From: JABMQB01 sp963677475
GTDB taxonomy: Bacteria > Bacteroidota > Bacteroidia > Bacteroidales > Prolixibacteraceae
Reading direction: 5' to 3'
Assembly (NCBI GenBank): GCA_963677475.2
Contig: CAXXQD010000015.1
Coordinates: 248,001 to 312,000, forward strand
DNA length: 64,000 nucleotides
Position numbers and translations under genes: made by a program
In this document: piece after piece, positions 45,901 to 54,059 of the stretch
Numbering within the stretch: position 1 is the first letter of the stretch
Layout of the letters: each line of letters begins with the position of its first letter
Notes under the pieces: generated by a model
What the model saw: only the letters and a program-made list of their open reading frames with translations
What the model was told of the DNA's origin: nothing
Database searches by the model: none

Positions 45901-46085
45901 CGTTCACAAACGAGCTTGATGTTGATTTATCAAACGATAACCAGGTTTTTGCTTATGCTTGGATTAATCCTGATACCGGAGAAATACAAACTTCGAAAGA
46001 GGAATTAAAAGGTGGTCAACAGCATAAACTCGTGTCTCCTTTTAAAGTGGGTTCTGTTCTATGGATCTATAAGCATGATAAGTGA
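42945..46085 (+). CDS. Large secreted beta-helix protein with C-terminal DUF6298-like domain
   Basis: From ATG 42945 the product has 1046 residues with a signal peptide (MEHYKRICWVYVLISLIPLLAGAH). Residues about 50-500 form a right-handed beta-helix (FRGTVLLEKGTYEVQGGLHIKTSGVVLRGEG, TLGQQVLFQRCYAEYGYHAFSV, ILMDNMSIDGGNIGLGWRDV). After a linker, about 595-1046 form a second domain with MADAKGLIFIHEHFLQHN, LGYEFTGPVAFVQFWLDVIDEWQNEN and FNWAVFMAGGSFTDLPEIN that resembles DUF6298. No catalytic motif is known. It may bind or cut rhamnogalacturonan; that is inference from place and fold. Confidence 0.72.
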   Translation: MEHYKRICWVYVLISLIPLLAGAHFKTTKDSPIHITDNHQLIYKISENGDRVPDYSYCGYKASEEAIPNIPVLVIVSPIQGDATEHIQNAIDYVSSLPIQDNGFRGTVLLEKGTYEVQGGLHIKTSGVVLRGEGCYENGTILIGAGTDRQTLIRIEGVGTQQLGSFFELEDAYFPVNSIVLKTKEGHSFKTGDHIIVKRPSTEEWLHYIGADNIGKYVDYPLTHWEPGDFDINWERTILDVSPKSITLDAPITNSLDPEFGGGMVAKLTSTGKVENVGIENLRCVSTYDTANLKDENHRWMAVTFENVRDAWVRRVTVKNFVSSAVAVWETASRITVEDCKSLEPIGEIGNYRRYNFQTLGQQVLFQRCYAEYGYHAFSVGFLTPGPNAFVQCYSYLPYNFSGAVGGWANGILMDNMSIDGGNIGLGWRDVDGQGAGWSAANSLCWGSRVAKILLGAPPTAMNWAYASWAQGFGKGHHELQHTFVQPKSIYYAQLEARTGKKSIESDKIFHYKSNETTAPGPELSALNSKRSQTPELTIYQWIDSIIVRYPIVSDISMAKKSENIVLQKELKIPKPTKSISVQNGFITENNSVISGKIRRTSMWRGSTRPSQLRRPNPNLVRFVPGRAGRGLTDDLDTLVQDMQQSNTFAMQHFPALWYERRRDDHARYRRADADVWAPFYEQPFSRSGQGEAYDRLSKYDLNSWNTWYWLRLKQYADMADAKGLIFIHEHFLQHNIIEEGAHWADYPWRSANNINHTGFAEPVHYAGDKRVYFAEEFYDTTHVVRKNLMKNYIRKCLDESKDNTNTIHHLGYEFTGPVAFVQFWLDVIDEWQNENNRDVLVMLPGTKDVQEMILNDPKRSKVVDIIDIITWQYRNDGSLYAPIGGQSLAIRQYARIIDRGETSFHQVYRSVNELRKAFPGKAVVDSRRSRPIFNWAVFMAGGSFTDLPEINNDRFLKDAANFEVMDSREGNYILGKKNAGYIIYSFTNELDVDLSNDNQVFAYAWINPDTGEIQTSKEELKGGQQHKLVSPFKVGSVLWIYKHDK

Positions 46086-46143
46086 AACTATTATTAAAAA
46101 GTTGATTGAATTACTGTAAACTAGCAACAATAAATTCATTCTT

Positions 46144-47577
46144 ATGAAACTTAAATTACGCCTATTCTATTTCATATTAATTGGGCTGTTTTTATCATTC
46201 ACGATTGGTTCAAATCAACTAAAGGCTGCTGAAAAACAACGGATTATTGTACTCACCGACATTGAAAATGAGCCCGACGATGCCATGTCGCTGGTTCGCT
46301 TTTTAACTTATTCAAATCAATGGGATGTGGAAGGATTGGTTGCAACAACGTCTGTGCATCAAAAAAATAAAATTGCCATCTGGCGGATTCAAGAAATTCT
46401 GGAAGCTTACGGAAAGGTGAGGGGCAATTTGGAGGCCCACGAACAAGGTTATCCAACTGTAGAGTATTTATTATCGGTTGTTAAAGAAGGCCGTACGGAT
46501 TATGGGATGGCTGCCGTTGGTGAAGGAATGGATTCAGAAGGATCAGAGTGGATTATTAATTCAGTAGATAAAGATGACAATCGCCCGTTATGGGTGCTTG
46601 TTTGGGGAGGGCCCAATTGTTTGGCACAAGCACTTTGGAAGGTTCAAGATACGCGATCAGCAGAAGATGTTAATAATTTTGTATCCAAAATTAGGGTATA
46701 TACAATTTCCGATCAGGATGACAGTGGACCCTGGATCCGAAAATCATTTCCTGAACTTTTTTATATCGCAAGTCCCGGTTTTCATGAATACGATGGCTAC
46801 CATCATGCCACCTGGAGCGGAATTAGCGGCGACTTTTTTCATGCCCGCTGCGATGGCCCCGATTATAGCCTGGTAGAAAACCCATGGCTCGATAAGCACA
46901 TTAGAAGTAAAGGTCCCCTTGGTGAACAATATCCTTATATGAAATACCTTATGGAAGGGGATTCGCCAAGCTTTATGTTCTTGATAAATAATGGTTTAAA
47001 TAATCCGGAACATCCCAATTGGGGTGGTTGGGGTGGCCGCTATGAATTTTACCAGCCCCGCACCGAAAAATGGTTTCTTGAACCAGAAACCCGTCCGCTG
47101 TGGACCAATGCAATGGATGAAGTTCTTGGACATGATGGCCGTTGGCACACCGATAACCATGCAACAATTTGGCGATGGCGCGAAGCCTACCAAAACGATT
47201 TCTCGGCGCGAATGGATTGGACCATTAAACCGTATGAAGAAGCGAACCATCCACCTGCTCCATTGCTAAACCATAATGAAAAAATATCTGTAAAATCTGG
47301 TGATCGGGTCGAATTAAGCGCTAAAGGCTCTTCCGATCCCGATGGGGATAACCTTACCTATAAGTGGTTTTTTTATGAAGAACCAGGAACCTTTACCTTA
47401 GGAACAGCACGAACCGGAAATCCGGTAGAAATTAAAGATGCAGATATGGCGGATGCCTGGTTTATTGCACCTAAAAAAGGAAGGATGGGTACCATGCATA
47501 TTATTTTGGCAGTAACCGATCATGGAACACCAGCACTAACCCGCTATAAGAGGGTGATTGTTGATGTATCAAAATAA
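46144..47577 (+). CDS. DUF1593/Sde0182-type nucleoside-hydrolase-like protein, subfamily A copy 1
   Basis: The 477-residue secreted protein (MKLKLRLFYFILIGLFLSFTIGSNQLKAAEK) has the nucleoside-hydrolase-like N-terminus IIVLTDIENEPDDAMSLVRFL (Asp39, Asp45, Asp46), WVLVWGGPNCLAQALWKVQ and GDSPSFMFLINNGLNNPEHPNWGGWGGRY. The C-terminal domain KGSSDPDGDNLTYKWFFYEEPG is Ig-like. Sde0182 of Saccharophagus was described as a cellulose-binding protein. The reaction here is unknown. It is the first of four paralogues and its sequence is closest to the next gene. Confidence 0.85.
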   Translation: MKLKLRLFYFILIGLFLSFTIGSNQLKAAEKQRIIVLTDIENEPDDAMSLVRFLTYSNQWDVEGLVATTSVHQKNKIAIWRIQEILEAYGKVRGNLEAHEQGYPTVEYLLSVVKEGRTDYGMAAVGEGMDSEGSEWIINSVDKDDNRPLWVLVWGGPNCLAQALWKVQDTRSAEDVNNFVSKIRVYTISDQDDSGPWIRKSFPELFYIASPGFHEYDGYHHATWSGISGDFFHARCDGPDYSLVENPWLDKHIRSKGPLGEQYPYMKYLMEGDSPSFMFLINNGLNNPEHPNWGGWGGRYEFYQPRTEKWFLEPETRPLWTNAMDEVLGHDGRWHTDNHATIWRWREAYQNDFSARMDWTIKPYEEANHPPAPLLNHNEKISVKSGDRVELSAKGSSDPDGDNLTYKWFFYEEPGTFTLGTARTGNPVEIKDADMADAWFIAPKKGRMGTMHIILAVTDHGTPALTRYKRVIVDVSK

Positions 47578-47614
47578 GAAATAAAGAAACTTTAATTAAT
47601 AAAACTTAGTTCTA

Positions 47615-49054
47615 ATGAAAACATTTGTTTTACTAAAACTGCGAAGTGGATGCTTATTATTTGCAATTGCACTTGCTTTTATAAGCCTGGCGGTGAATGC
47701 TGCCGATAAACCACGTTTATTTGTGTTTACCGATATTGGTGGCGATCCCGATGATCAAATGTCGATGGTTCGTTTAATGACTTATGCAAACCATTTTGAT
47801 ATTGAAGGGCTGGTTGCTACACACGTTCAAAATAAGGTCAATCCTGACCGAATTCAACGCATCGTAGAATCGTATGCAAAAGTACGGGATAACCTTGAAC
47901 AGCACGAACCGGGATTTCCGAAAGCAGAGTATTTGCAGAATTGTATTTCAAAAGGAGTACCCATTGACGGAATGGAAGGCGTTGGTGAAGGAAACGATTC
48001 CCCCGGCTCTGAACTTTTAATTAAGGCGGTTGACCGTGATGATGAAAGGCCCCTTTGGGTAAATGTTTGGGGAGGTCCAAACGTATTGGCACAGGCTTTA
48101 TACAAAGTTCGCGAAACACGAACTAAAGAAGAGTTGGATAAATTTGTTTCCAAACTTCGTGTGTATGCCATTTCAGATCAGGATGATAGTGGTCCCTGGA
48201 TTCGTAAGGAGTTTCCGGGATTGTTTTACATTGTAACCCCCGGGGTGAATGCCGGAGGAGGTTTTCACCATTCCACCTGGATCGCAATTGGTGGGGACAA
48301 ATTTCATGGGCGTTTTGATGGTGCCGATTTTTCCTTGGTTACCAATGAATGGCTCGAACGGAATATTCGCCGAAAAGGACCTCTTGGTGCCCTTTATCCT
48401 CATTGGGAATTTATGATGGAAGGTGATACTCCTTCCTACTTATTTTTGATAAATAATGGATTAAATAGCCCTGAAAACCCAAACTGGGGAGGATGGGGTG
48501 GCCGTTATGAGCTTTACACCCCTAAAACCGAAAAGTGGTTTCTGGAACCTGAAACCCGACCAATTTGGACCAACGTACAAGATGAAGTACTGGGGCACGA
48601 TGGAGAATGGCATACCACAAACCATGCAACCATATGGCGTTGGCGCGAAGCTTATCAAAACGACTTCTCAGCCCGCATGGATTGGACCATCCAACCTTAT
48701 GAAAAGGCTAATCATCCGCCAATTGTAAAACTCGATCATCCGAATTACATAAAAGCCAAACAAGGTGAAAAAGTGGAATTAAGTGCGCTTGGTACAAGCG
48801 ATCCGGACGGTGATCCTCTATCCTACGAATGGTTTTGTTATGAAGAACCGGGTACACGAAAGATGTCAAATTCGCGGACCGGGGTTATGCACGACATTGT
48901 AGGTTTTGATCAGCCCAAAGCATGGCTGAAGGTTAAAACCAGCCGTGTGATGCGACCTGGAACGGGTACTATGCATATTATATTGGCAGTAACTGACCAT
49001 GGAACGCCTCGTCTGACGCGGTACCAAAGGGTTATTATAGATGTAGTAGAATAA
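47615..49054 (+). CDS. DUF1593/Sde0182-type nucleoside-hydrolase-like protein, subfamily A copy 2
   Basis: The 479-residue protein (signal MKTFVLLKLRSGCLLFAIALAFISLAVNAA) has LFVFTDIGGDPDDQMSMVRLM (Asp40, Asp46, Asp47), WVNVWGGPNVLAQALYKVRE, GDTPSYLFLINNGLNSPENPNWGGWGGRY, and the same two-domain order with GTSDPDGDPLSYEWFCYEEPG at the C-terminus. It follows copy 1 by 37 bases. The Asp spacing (D-x5-DD) differs from subfamily B (D-x3-DD). The substrate is unknown. Confidence 0.85.
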   Translation: MKTFVLLKLRSGCLLFAIALAFISLAVNAADKPRLFVFTDIGGDPDDQMSMVRLMTYANHFDIEGLVATHVQNKVNPDRIQRIVESYAKVRDNLEQHEPGFPKAEYLQNCISKGVPIDGMEGVGEGNDSPGSELLIKAVDRDDERPLWVNVWGGPNVLAQALYKVRETRTKEELDKFVSKLRVYAISDQDDSGPWIRKEFPGLFYIVTPGVNAGGGFHHSTWIAIGGDKFHGRFDGADFSLVTNEWLERNIRRKGPLGALYPHWEFMMEGDTPSYLFLINNGLNSPENPNWGGWGGRYELYTPKTEKWFLEPETRPIWTNVQDEVLGHDGEWHTTNHATIWRWREAYQNDFSARMDWTIQPYEKANHPPIVKLDHPNYIKAKQGEKVELSALGTSDPDGDPLSYEWFCYEEPGTRKMSNSRTGVMHDIVGFDQPKAWLKVKTSRVMRPGTGTMHIILAVTDHGTPRLTRYQRVIIDVVE

Positions 49055-49084
49055 CATGGGGAATAAAATTAAAATCCAATAATC

Positions 49085-50557
49085 ATGAAAAATATAGGTT
49101 TAATAACGTTCGTGACGATATTATTATTTAGCCAAGCATGCTCAAATCAAGTATTAAAAACTTCTGAAATTGATCCTTCCGTGAAACCACGGGTAATTGT
49201 GACTTCGGATGGAGAAATAGATGATGAATGCTCCATGGTAAGGTTTTTACTTTATGCCAATCAATGGGATATTGAAGCGATTGTCACCTCTAGTTCGCAG
49301 TACCACTGGCAGGGGCATAGCTGGGCGGGAGATGATTGGATTGAACCCTATTTGGATGCGTATGCGCAGGTCTATCCCAATCTTGTGAAACATGATCCGG
49401 GGTTCCCATCTCCGGCATTCCTTAGGGAGCGGACAGCCTTGGGTAATGTAAAAGCGGAAGGCGAAATGGATGAAGTAACTGCAGGGTCTCAGCTCATTGT
49501 CAAGGTTCTTCTCGATGATTCCGATGATCGCCCAATTTGGTTGCAGGCCTGGGGTGGAACAAACACGATTGCACGCGCCTTAAAAACCATCGAAGAAGAT
49601 CATCCCGAAAAAATGGAGTATGTAGCCGCGAAAATGAGGTTTTTCTTTATATGGGAACAGGATTCAACCTATCAGGCATACATCAGGCCACATTGGGGGA
49701 AGTATAATATAACCACTATTATTTCAGATCAGTTCGAGGCTATCGCATACCGCTGGAAACAGATTCAACCCGAAAAAATGCATCCTTATTTCGATGCGAC
49801 ATGGATGAAGAAAAACATATTGGAGAATCATGGAGCCCTTTGCTCGCTTTACGAGGCACACAAGGAAGGTTCGGAGAGAAACAACATTCAATACTTCGAA
49901 GGAGATTTTCGTTCAGAGGGAGACTCGCCCGCGTTTCTTCATACCATCGTAAACGGATTGCGTAGCATGGAGTCTCCGGATTGGGGAGGCTGGGGTGGTC
50001 GCTATATACGTGTTCGCGAAAACACCTGGCTTGACCGGGTGCCCATTGAAGGATATAAATATCCGGAAGGACGATGGTATACAAACAATGCATGGGGCAG
50101 GGAAGGTACACGGCAAGGGTTGACTTCCTCTACCAGCTCTGAGTATCGCGAATATTTTAAACCTATGTGGCGCTGGTCGGAAGAATTGCAAAATGATTTT
50201 GCAGCACGAGCAGACTGGTGTGTTAAATCCTTCGAAGAAGCCAATCATGCTCCCATTATTAAATTAGATCATGCCATTGATTTAGTAGCAGCACCTGATG
50301 AAAAGATCGAACTGAGTGCGAAAGGAACAATAGACCCTGATGGCGATGAACTTAACTACTCTTGGTGGCAATACGAGGAAGCTGATTCGTACAATGGAAG
50401 CATAACAATTGAAAATTCTAATGCTCAGGAAGCTTCATTTACAGTTCCCGCTAATGCAGAAAAAGGACAAAGTATTCATATAATTTGTGAGGTGAAAGAC
50501 AATAGTTCGCCTCAGCTTACCAGATACCAACGCGTAATATTGACAGTTAAGAAATAA
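49085..50557 (+). CDS. DUF1593/Sde0182-type lipoprotein, subfamily B copy 1
   Basis: The 490-residue protein begins MKNIGLITFVTILLFSQACSN, a lipoprotein signal with Cys19 after FSQA. The core starts VIVTSDGEIDDECSMVRFLLYANQWDIEAIVTSSSQYHWQG, with Asp42, Asp46, Asp47 spaced as in true nucleoside hydrolases (D-x3-DD). It shares SEGDSPAFLHTIVNGLRSMESPDWGGWGGRY and the C-terminal GTIDPDGDELNYSWWQYEEAD with its paralogues. Its stop lies 4 bases before the next gene. Confidence 0.85.
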   Translation: MKNIGLITFVTILLFSQACSNQVLKTSEIDPSVKPRVIVTSDGEIDDECSMVRFLLYANQWDIEAIVTSSSQYHWQGHSWAGDDWIEPYLDAYAQVYPNLVKHDPGFPSPAFLRERTALGNVKAEGEMDEVTAGSQLIVKVLLDDSDDRPIWLQAWGGTNTIARALKTIEEDHPEKMEYVAAKMRFFFIWEQDSTYQAYIRPHWGKYNITTIISDQFEAIAYRWKQIQPEKMHPYFDATWMKKNILENHGALCSLYEAHKEGSERNNIQYFEGDFRSEGDSPAFLHTIVNGLRSMESPDWGGWGGRYIRVRENTWLDRVPIEGYKYPEGRWYTNNAWGREGTRQGLTSSTSSEYREYFKPMWRWSEELQNDFAARADWCVKSFEEANHAPIIKLDHAIDLVAAPDEKIELSAKGTIDPDGDELNYSWWQYEEADSYNGSITIENSNAQEASFTVPANAEKGQSIHIICEVKDNSSPQLTRYQRVILTVKK

Positions 50558-50561
50558 AGCT

Positions 50562-52454
50562 ATGAAAAAGCAATTTTTTTTCATTCTCCTACTATTAGTT
50601 TTTGTTGGAGAAGTAATAGCTCAATCCGCTGGAAATATGGGGGCAAAGAACGTTTCTATTTCAGGTGATCTCAAAAAATGGCATACAGTTACGCTGACGT
50701 TCGAAGGTCCTGAATGCTCTGAAACCGATGAATATAATCCTTTCTTTAACTATCGATTGAATGTCACTTTTAATCATATGGAATCAGGAAAATCGTATAA
50801 GGTTCCAGGTTACTTTACTGCTGATGGCAATGCGGGCATAACTTCTGCCACTTCAGGGAACAAATGGCGGGTACATTTTACTCCAGATGAAATTGGGGAA
50901 TGGAATTACACAGTCGATTTTAAAAAAGGGAAATGGATTGCTGTTCGACCGCGAACCGATGTAAGAGTGCCAACCGGTGAATACATGGATGGTGCTACCG
51001 GCAAATTTTCAATTGTACCATCTGATAAATCAGGCAGAGATTTCAGGGCTCATGGCCGGCTTGAATATGTTGGTGAGAGGTATTTACAATTTACTGAAAC
51101 AGGCAAGTACTTTTATAAATGCGGAAGCGATGCACCAGAGAACTTTCTTTCGTACTACGGATTTGATGGTGATTTTGCAACTGACGGGCATAAAGACGAT
51201 TTGGTTAAAACCTGGGGGCCTCACCTTAAAGATTGGAAAGAAGGGGATGTTCAATGGTCCGATGGACGGGGAAAAGAAATTATTGGAGCATTAAATTATC
51301 TGGCATCGAAAGGGCTCAATGCTGTTTCTTTTTTAACGAATAATATTGAAGGTGATGATCAAAACGTGTTTCCTTACATCAATTATGACACATGGGATCG
51401 GTTCGATTGCTCAAAACTAGACCAATGGGAAATGGTTTTTGGTCATGCGCAAATGCTAGGTCTTTTTCTTCATTTTAAAACCTTGGAATCGGAAAATCAG
51501 GGTTTACTCGACTTTGGTGGTATGGGTGGAAATACAAGGCTGTATTATCGTGAACTGATTGCAAGGTTTGGACACCATCTTGCTTTGAACTGGAACCTTG
51601 GTGAAGAAGTAGGGGATTGGTCAAAGAATGTTGATAGCAGGAAATCCATGCCATTATTTGAATCAGAACGCCAGTCGATTGCACAATATATTTTTGATAC
51701 CGATCCATACCACCACCACATGGTTATTCATAATGGCGATTGGTTTGATTCGATGTATGGCGATCAATCTAAATTGACAGGCGCATCGCTTCAGACCAAT
51801 AAATCAGATTTTAGAAGGGTTAACTCAATGACCAAGCGAGTAATTGATGAATCAATAACTGCAGGGAAAATATGGGCGGTGGCCTGTGATGAGCCAGGTG
51901 ATGCCAGTCACGCACTAATCACTGATGAGGAAGATCCTGAGCACTTTTATGCCAGGACCAATGGACTTTGGGGTCATATGTTGGCCGGAGGATGGGGTAC
52001 CGAGTGGTACTTTGGTTATAAACACCCACATTCAGATCTGACATGTCAGGATTATCGTAGCAGGGATTTGTTCTGGAATATGGGAAAAATATGTATTGAT
52101 TTTTTCATAGAAAATGAATTGCCTGTTACTGAAATGAAGGCGCAAAATGAGTTAATATCTTCCTATTTTCCTTCCCAAGTAGGTGATTTTTGTTTTGCAA
52201 AGCAACACGATACCTATGTGATATTATTGAAAAAAGGTGGCGAGAGTCAATTGGACCTGGGAGAACCTGTTGGAGAATACCTTGATTTAGAAGAAACTGT
52301 TGCGAAATACTCAGTAAAATGGTACGATCCGCGAAATGGAGGAGGATTGCAGGATGGATCTGTTAAAATTATTGAAGGATCAGGAATGCAGTCCCTGGGA
52401 ACCCCGCCAAATAATCAGGATAGGGATTGGGTGGTTTTGGTTCGACGCATTTAG
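50562..52454 (+). CDS. DUF5060-domain glycoside-hydrolase-like protein
   Basis: The 630-residue secreted protein (MKKQFFFILLLLVFVGEVIAQS) has an N-terminal DUF5060 beta domain (about 30-150: VSISGDLKKWHTVTLTFEGP to FTPDEIGEWNYTVDF) and a TIM-barrel-like part (about 155-560). Candidate acids are Glu348/349 in NWNLGEEVG and Glu444 in VACDEPGD. The C-terminal YVILLKKGGESQLDLGE...VKWYDPRNGG is the collagen-binding-like sandwich found at the end of such hydrolases. It sits between two DUF1593 paralogues. The sugar specificity is unknown. Confidence 0.82.
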   Translation: MKKQFFFILLLLVFVGEVIAQSAGNMGAKNVSISGDLKKWHTVTLTFEGPECSETDEYNPFFNYRLNVTFNHMESGKSYKVPGYFTADGNAGITSATSGNKWRVHFTPDEIGEWNYTVDFKKGKWIAVRPRTDVRVPTGEYMDGATGKFSIVPSDKSGRDFRAHGRLEYVGERYLQFTETGKYFYKCGSDAPENFLSYYGFDGDFATDGHKDDLVKTWGPHLKDWKEGDVQWSDGRGKEIIGALNYLASKGLNAVSFLTNNIEGDDQNVFPYINYDTWDRFDCSKLDQWEMVFGHAQMLGLFLHFKTLESENQGLLDFGGMGGNTRLYYRELIARFGHHLALNWNLGEEVGDWSKNVDSRKSMPLFESERQSIAQYIFDTDPYHHHMVIHNGDWFDSMYGDQSKLTGASLQTNKSDFRRVNSMTKRVIDESITAGKIWAVACDEPGDASHALITDEEDPEHFYARTNGLWGHMLAGGWGTEWYFGYKHPHSDLTCQDYRSRDLFWNMGKICIDFFIENELPVTEMKAQNELISSYFPSQVGDFCFAKQHDTYVILLKKGGESQLDLGEPVGEYLDLEETVAKYSVKWYDPRNGGGLQDGSVKIIEGSGMQSLGTPPNNQDRDWVVLVRRI

Positions 52455-52521
52455 GATGCTGTCAGTGTTTTATTATTGAGGTTTAGAAATAGGTAAGTAA
52501 ATTAATTCGAATACAATAAAA

Positions 52522-53976
52522 ATGAAAAAAATATTCATATTAAGTTTCATCGGAACTTTGCTCATTGGACAAGCATGGTCTAAAGAAGAGGTTAAAGATT
52601 CTGAAGCAGATATTTCGGTCAGGCCCCGGATTATAGTTACAAGCGATGGTGAGATTGATGATCAATGTTCGATGATTCGGTTTCTACTGTATGCTAATGA
52701 ATGGGATATTGAAGGAATTATTACTTCGAGCTCGCAGTACCATTGGCAAGGGCACAAATGGGCGGGCGACGATTGGATTGAGCCGGACCTGGATGCATAT
52801 GAGAAAGTGTATCCCAACCTGTTAAAGCATGAATCCGGGTATCCAACGCCGGAATATTTACGCAGTATAACTCTTTTGGGGAATGTGAAAGCCGAAGGAG
52901 AAATGGAGGAGATTACTGCAGGTTCTCAACTTATAGTTAATGTATTATTGGATGAAACGGACAATCGACCCGTGTGGTTGCAGGCTTGGGGCGGTGTAAA
53001 TACCATTGCCCGAGCTCTAAAAACCATTCAGGAAGAACACCCTGAGAAAATGGAATATGTAGCAAACAAAATCAGAATGTACCTTATTTGGGAGCAGGAT
53101 GCTACTTTTCAGGATTATATCAAACCTAACTGGGGTAAGTACAACATCTTAACCATTATATCAGACCAATTCATTGCTTACTTTTACAATTGGAAAGAGT
53201 ATCTTCCTGAAAAGGAACAGAGTTATTTGGTCGGGTCATGGATGAATGAGAATATCCTAAAAGGACATGGACCTCTTTGCGCAGAATATAAAGCACACGT
53301 TGAAGGAGCCAAAGATGAATTCGATGACGGAGATTTTCGCTCGGAAGGGGATTCTCCGGCATTTTTACACAACATTCAAACTGGTCTTCGAAACATGGAA
53401 TCACCCGACTGGGGCGGTTGGGGAGGTCGCTTTGTGAAAATTCGTAATAATGAATGGCTTGACCCGGTATTGGAAGCTGATTATGAATACCCGGAAGGCA
53501 GATGGTATACAAGTTCAGCCTGGGGACGCCAGCGTCTAAAAAAGAAAATACCTAACGATGCAGCACTTACAGAATACCTCAAGCCAACATGGCGCTGGAT
53601 AGAAGTACTGCAAAACGACTTTGCAGCTCGTGCCGATTGGTGTGTTAAGTCCTTCGAAGAAGCGAACCATCCTCCGGTGGTGAAATTGAACCATGATTTG
53701 GACTTGTTCGTTCAAATGGGATCAACGGTTGAAGTCAGCGCAAAAGGCACAAGCGATCCTGATGGGAATGAATTGAGTTATAGTTGGTGGCAATACAAAG
53801 AAGCTGATTCATTTCAGGGAATTATAAAAATTCAAAACCAGGATAAACAGGATGCTTCGTTTGTGGTTCCCGTCGATGCAAAGAAAGGGGTTACAATTCA
53901 CCTTATTTGCGAAGTGAAAGACAATGGATTGCCCCAATTAACCAGGTACCAGAGGGTAGTGGTAACAGTTGAATAA
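52522..53976 (+). CDS. DUF1593/Sde0182-type secreted protein, subfamily B copy 2
   Basis: The 484-residue protein is a close sister of the gene at 49085: IIVTSDGEIDDQCSMIRFLLYANEWDIEGIITSSSQYHWQG, Asp42, Asp46, Asp47, SEGDSPAFLHNIQTGLRNMESPDWGGWGGRF and GTSDPDGNELSYSWWQYKEAD. Its signal MKKIFILSFIGTLLIGQAWSKEE has Trp19 where the sister has the lipobox Cys19, so it is probably released, while the sister is lipid-anchored. Subfamily B copies thus may act in two places. Confidence 0.85.
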   Translation: MKKIFILSFIGTLLIGQAWSKEEVKDSEADISVRPRIIVTSDGEIDDQCSMIRFLLYANEWDIEGIITSSSQYHWQGHKWAGDDWIEPDLDAYEKVYPNLLKHESGYPTPEYLRSITLLGNVKAEGEMEEITAGSQLIVNVLLDETDNRPVWLQAWGGVNTIARALKTIQEEHPEKMEYVANKIRMYLIWEQDATFQDYIKPNWGKYNILTIISDQFIAYFYNWKEYLPEKEQSYLVGSWMNENILKGHGPLCAEYKAHVEGAKDEFDDGDFRSEGDSPAFLHNIQTGLRNMESPDWGGWGGRFVKIRNNEWLDPVLEADYEYPEGRWYTSSAWGRQRLKKKIPNDAALTEYLKPTWRWIEVLQNDFAARADWCVKSFEEANHPPVVKLNHDLDLFVQMGSTVEVSAKGTSDPDGNELSYSWWQYKEADSFQGIIKIQNQDKQDASFVVPVDAKKGVTIHLICEVKDNGLPQLTRYQRVVVTVE

Positions 53977-54059
53977 AGTTATAAGCAGAAAGGAAGGAAC
54001 AATTGTTTGAATTATCTGAAAAAGGTAAAATAACGATGAATTAAAGAGATAAGAATGTT

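Noticed and set aside
46144..53976. DUF1593 copies as a mobile or very recent duplication
   Set aside because: No transposase, flanking repeats or near-identical DNA is seen; the pairs differ widely in sequence, so the duplications are old.
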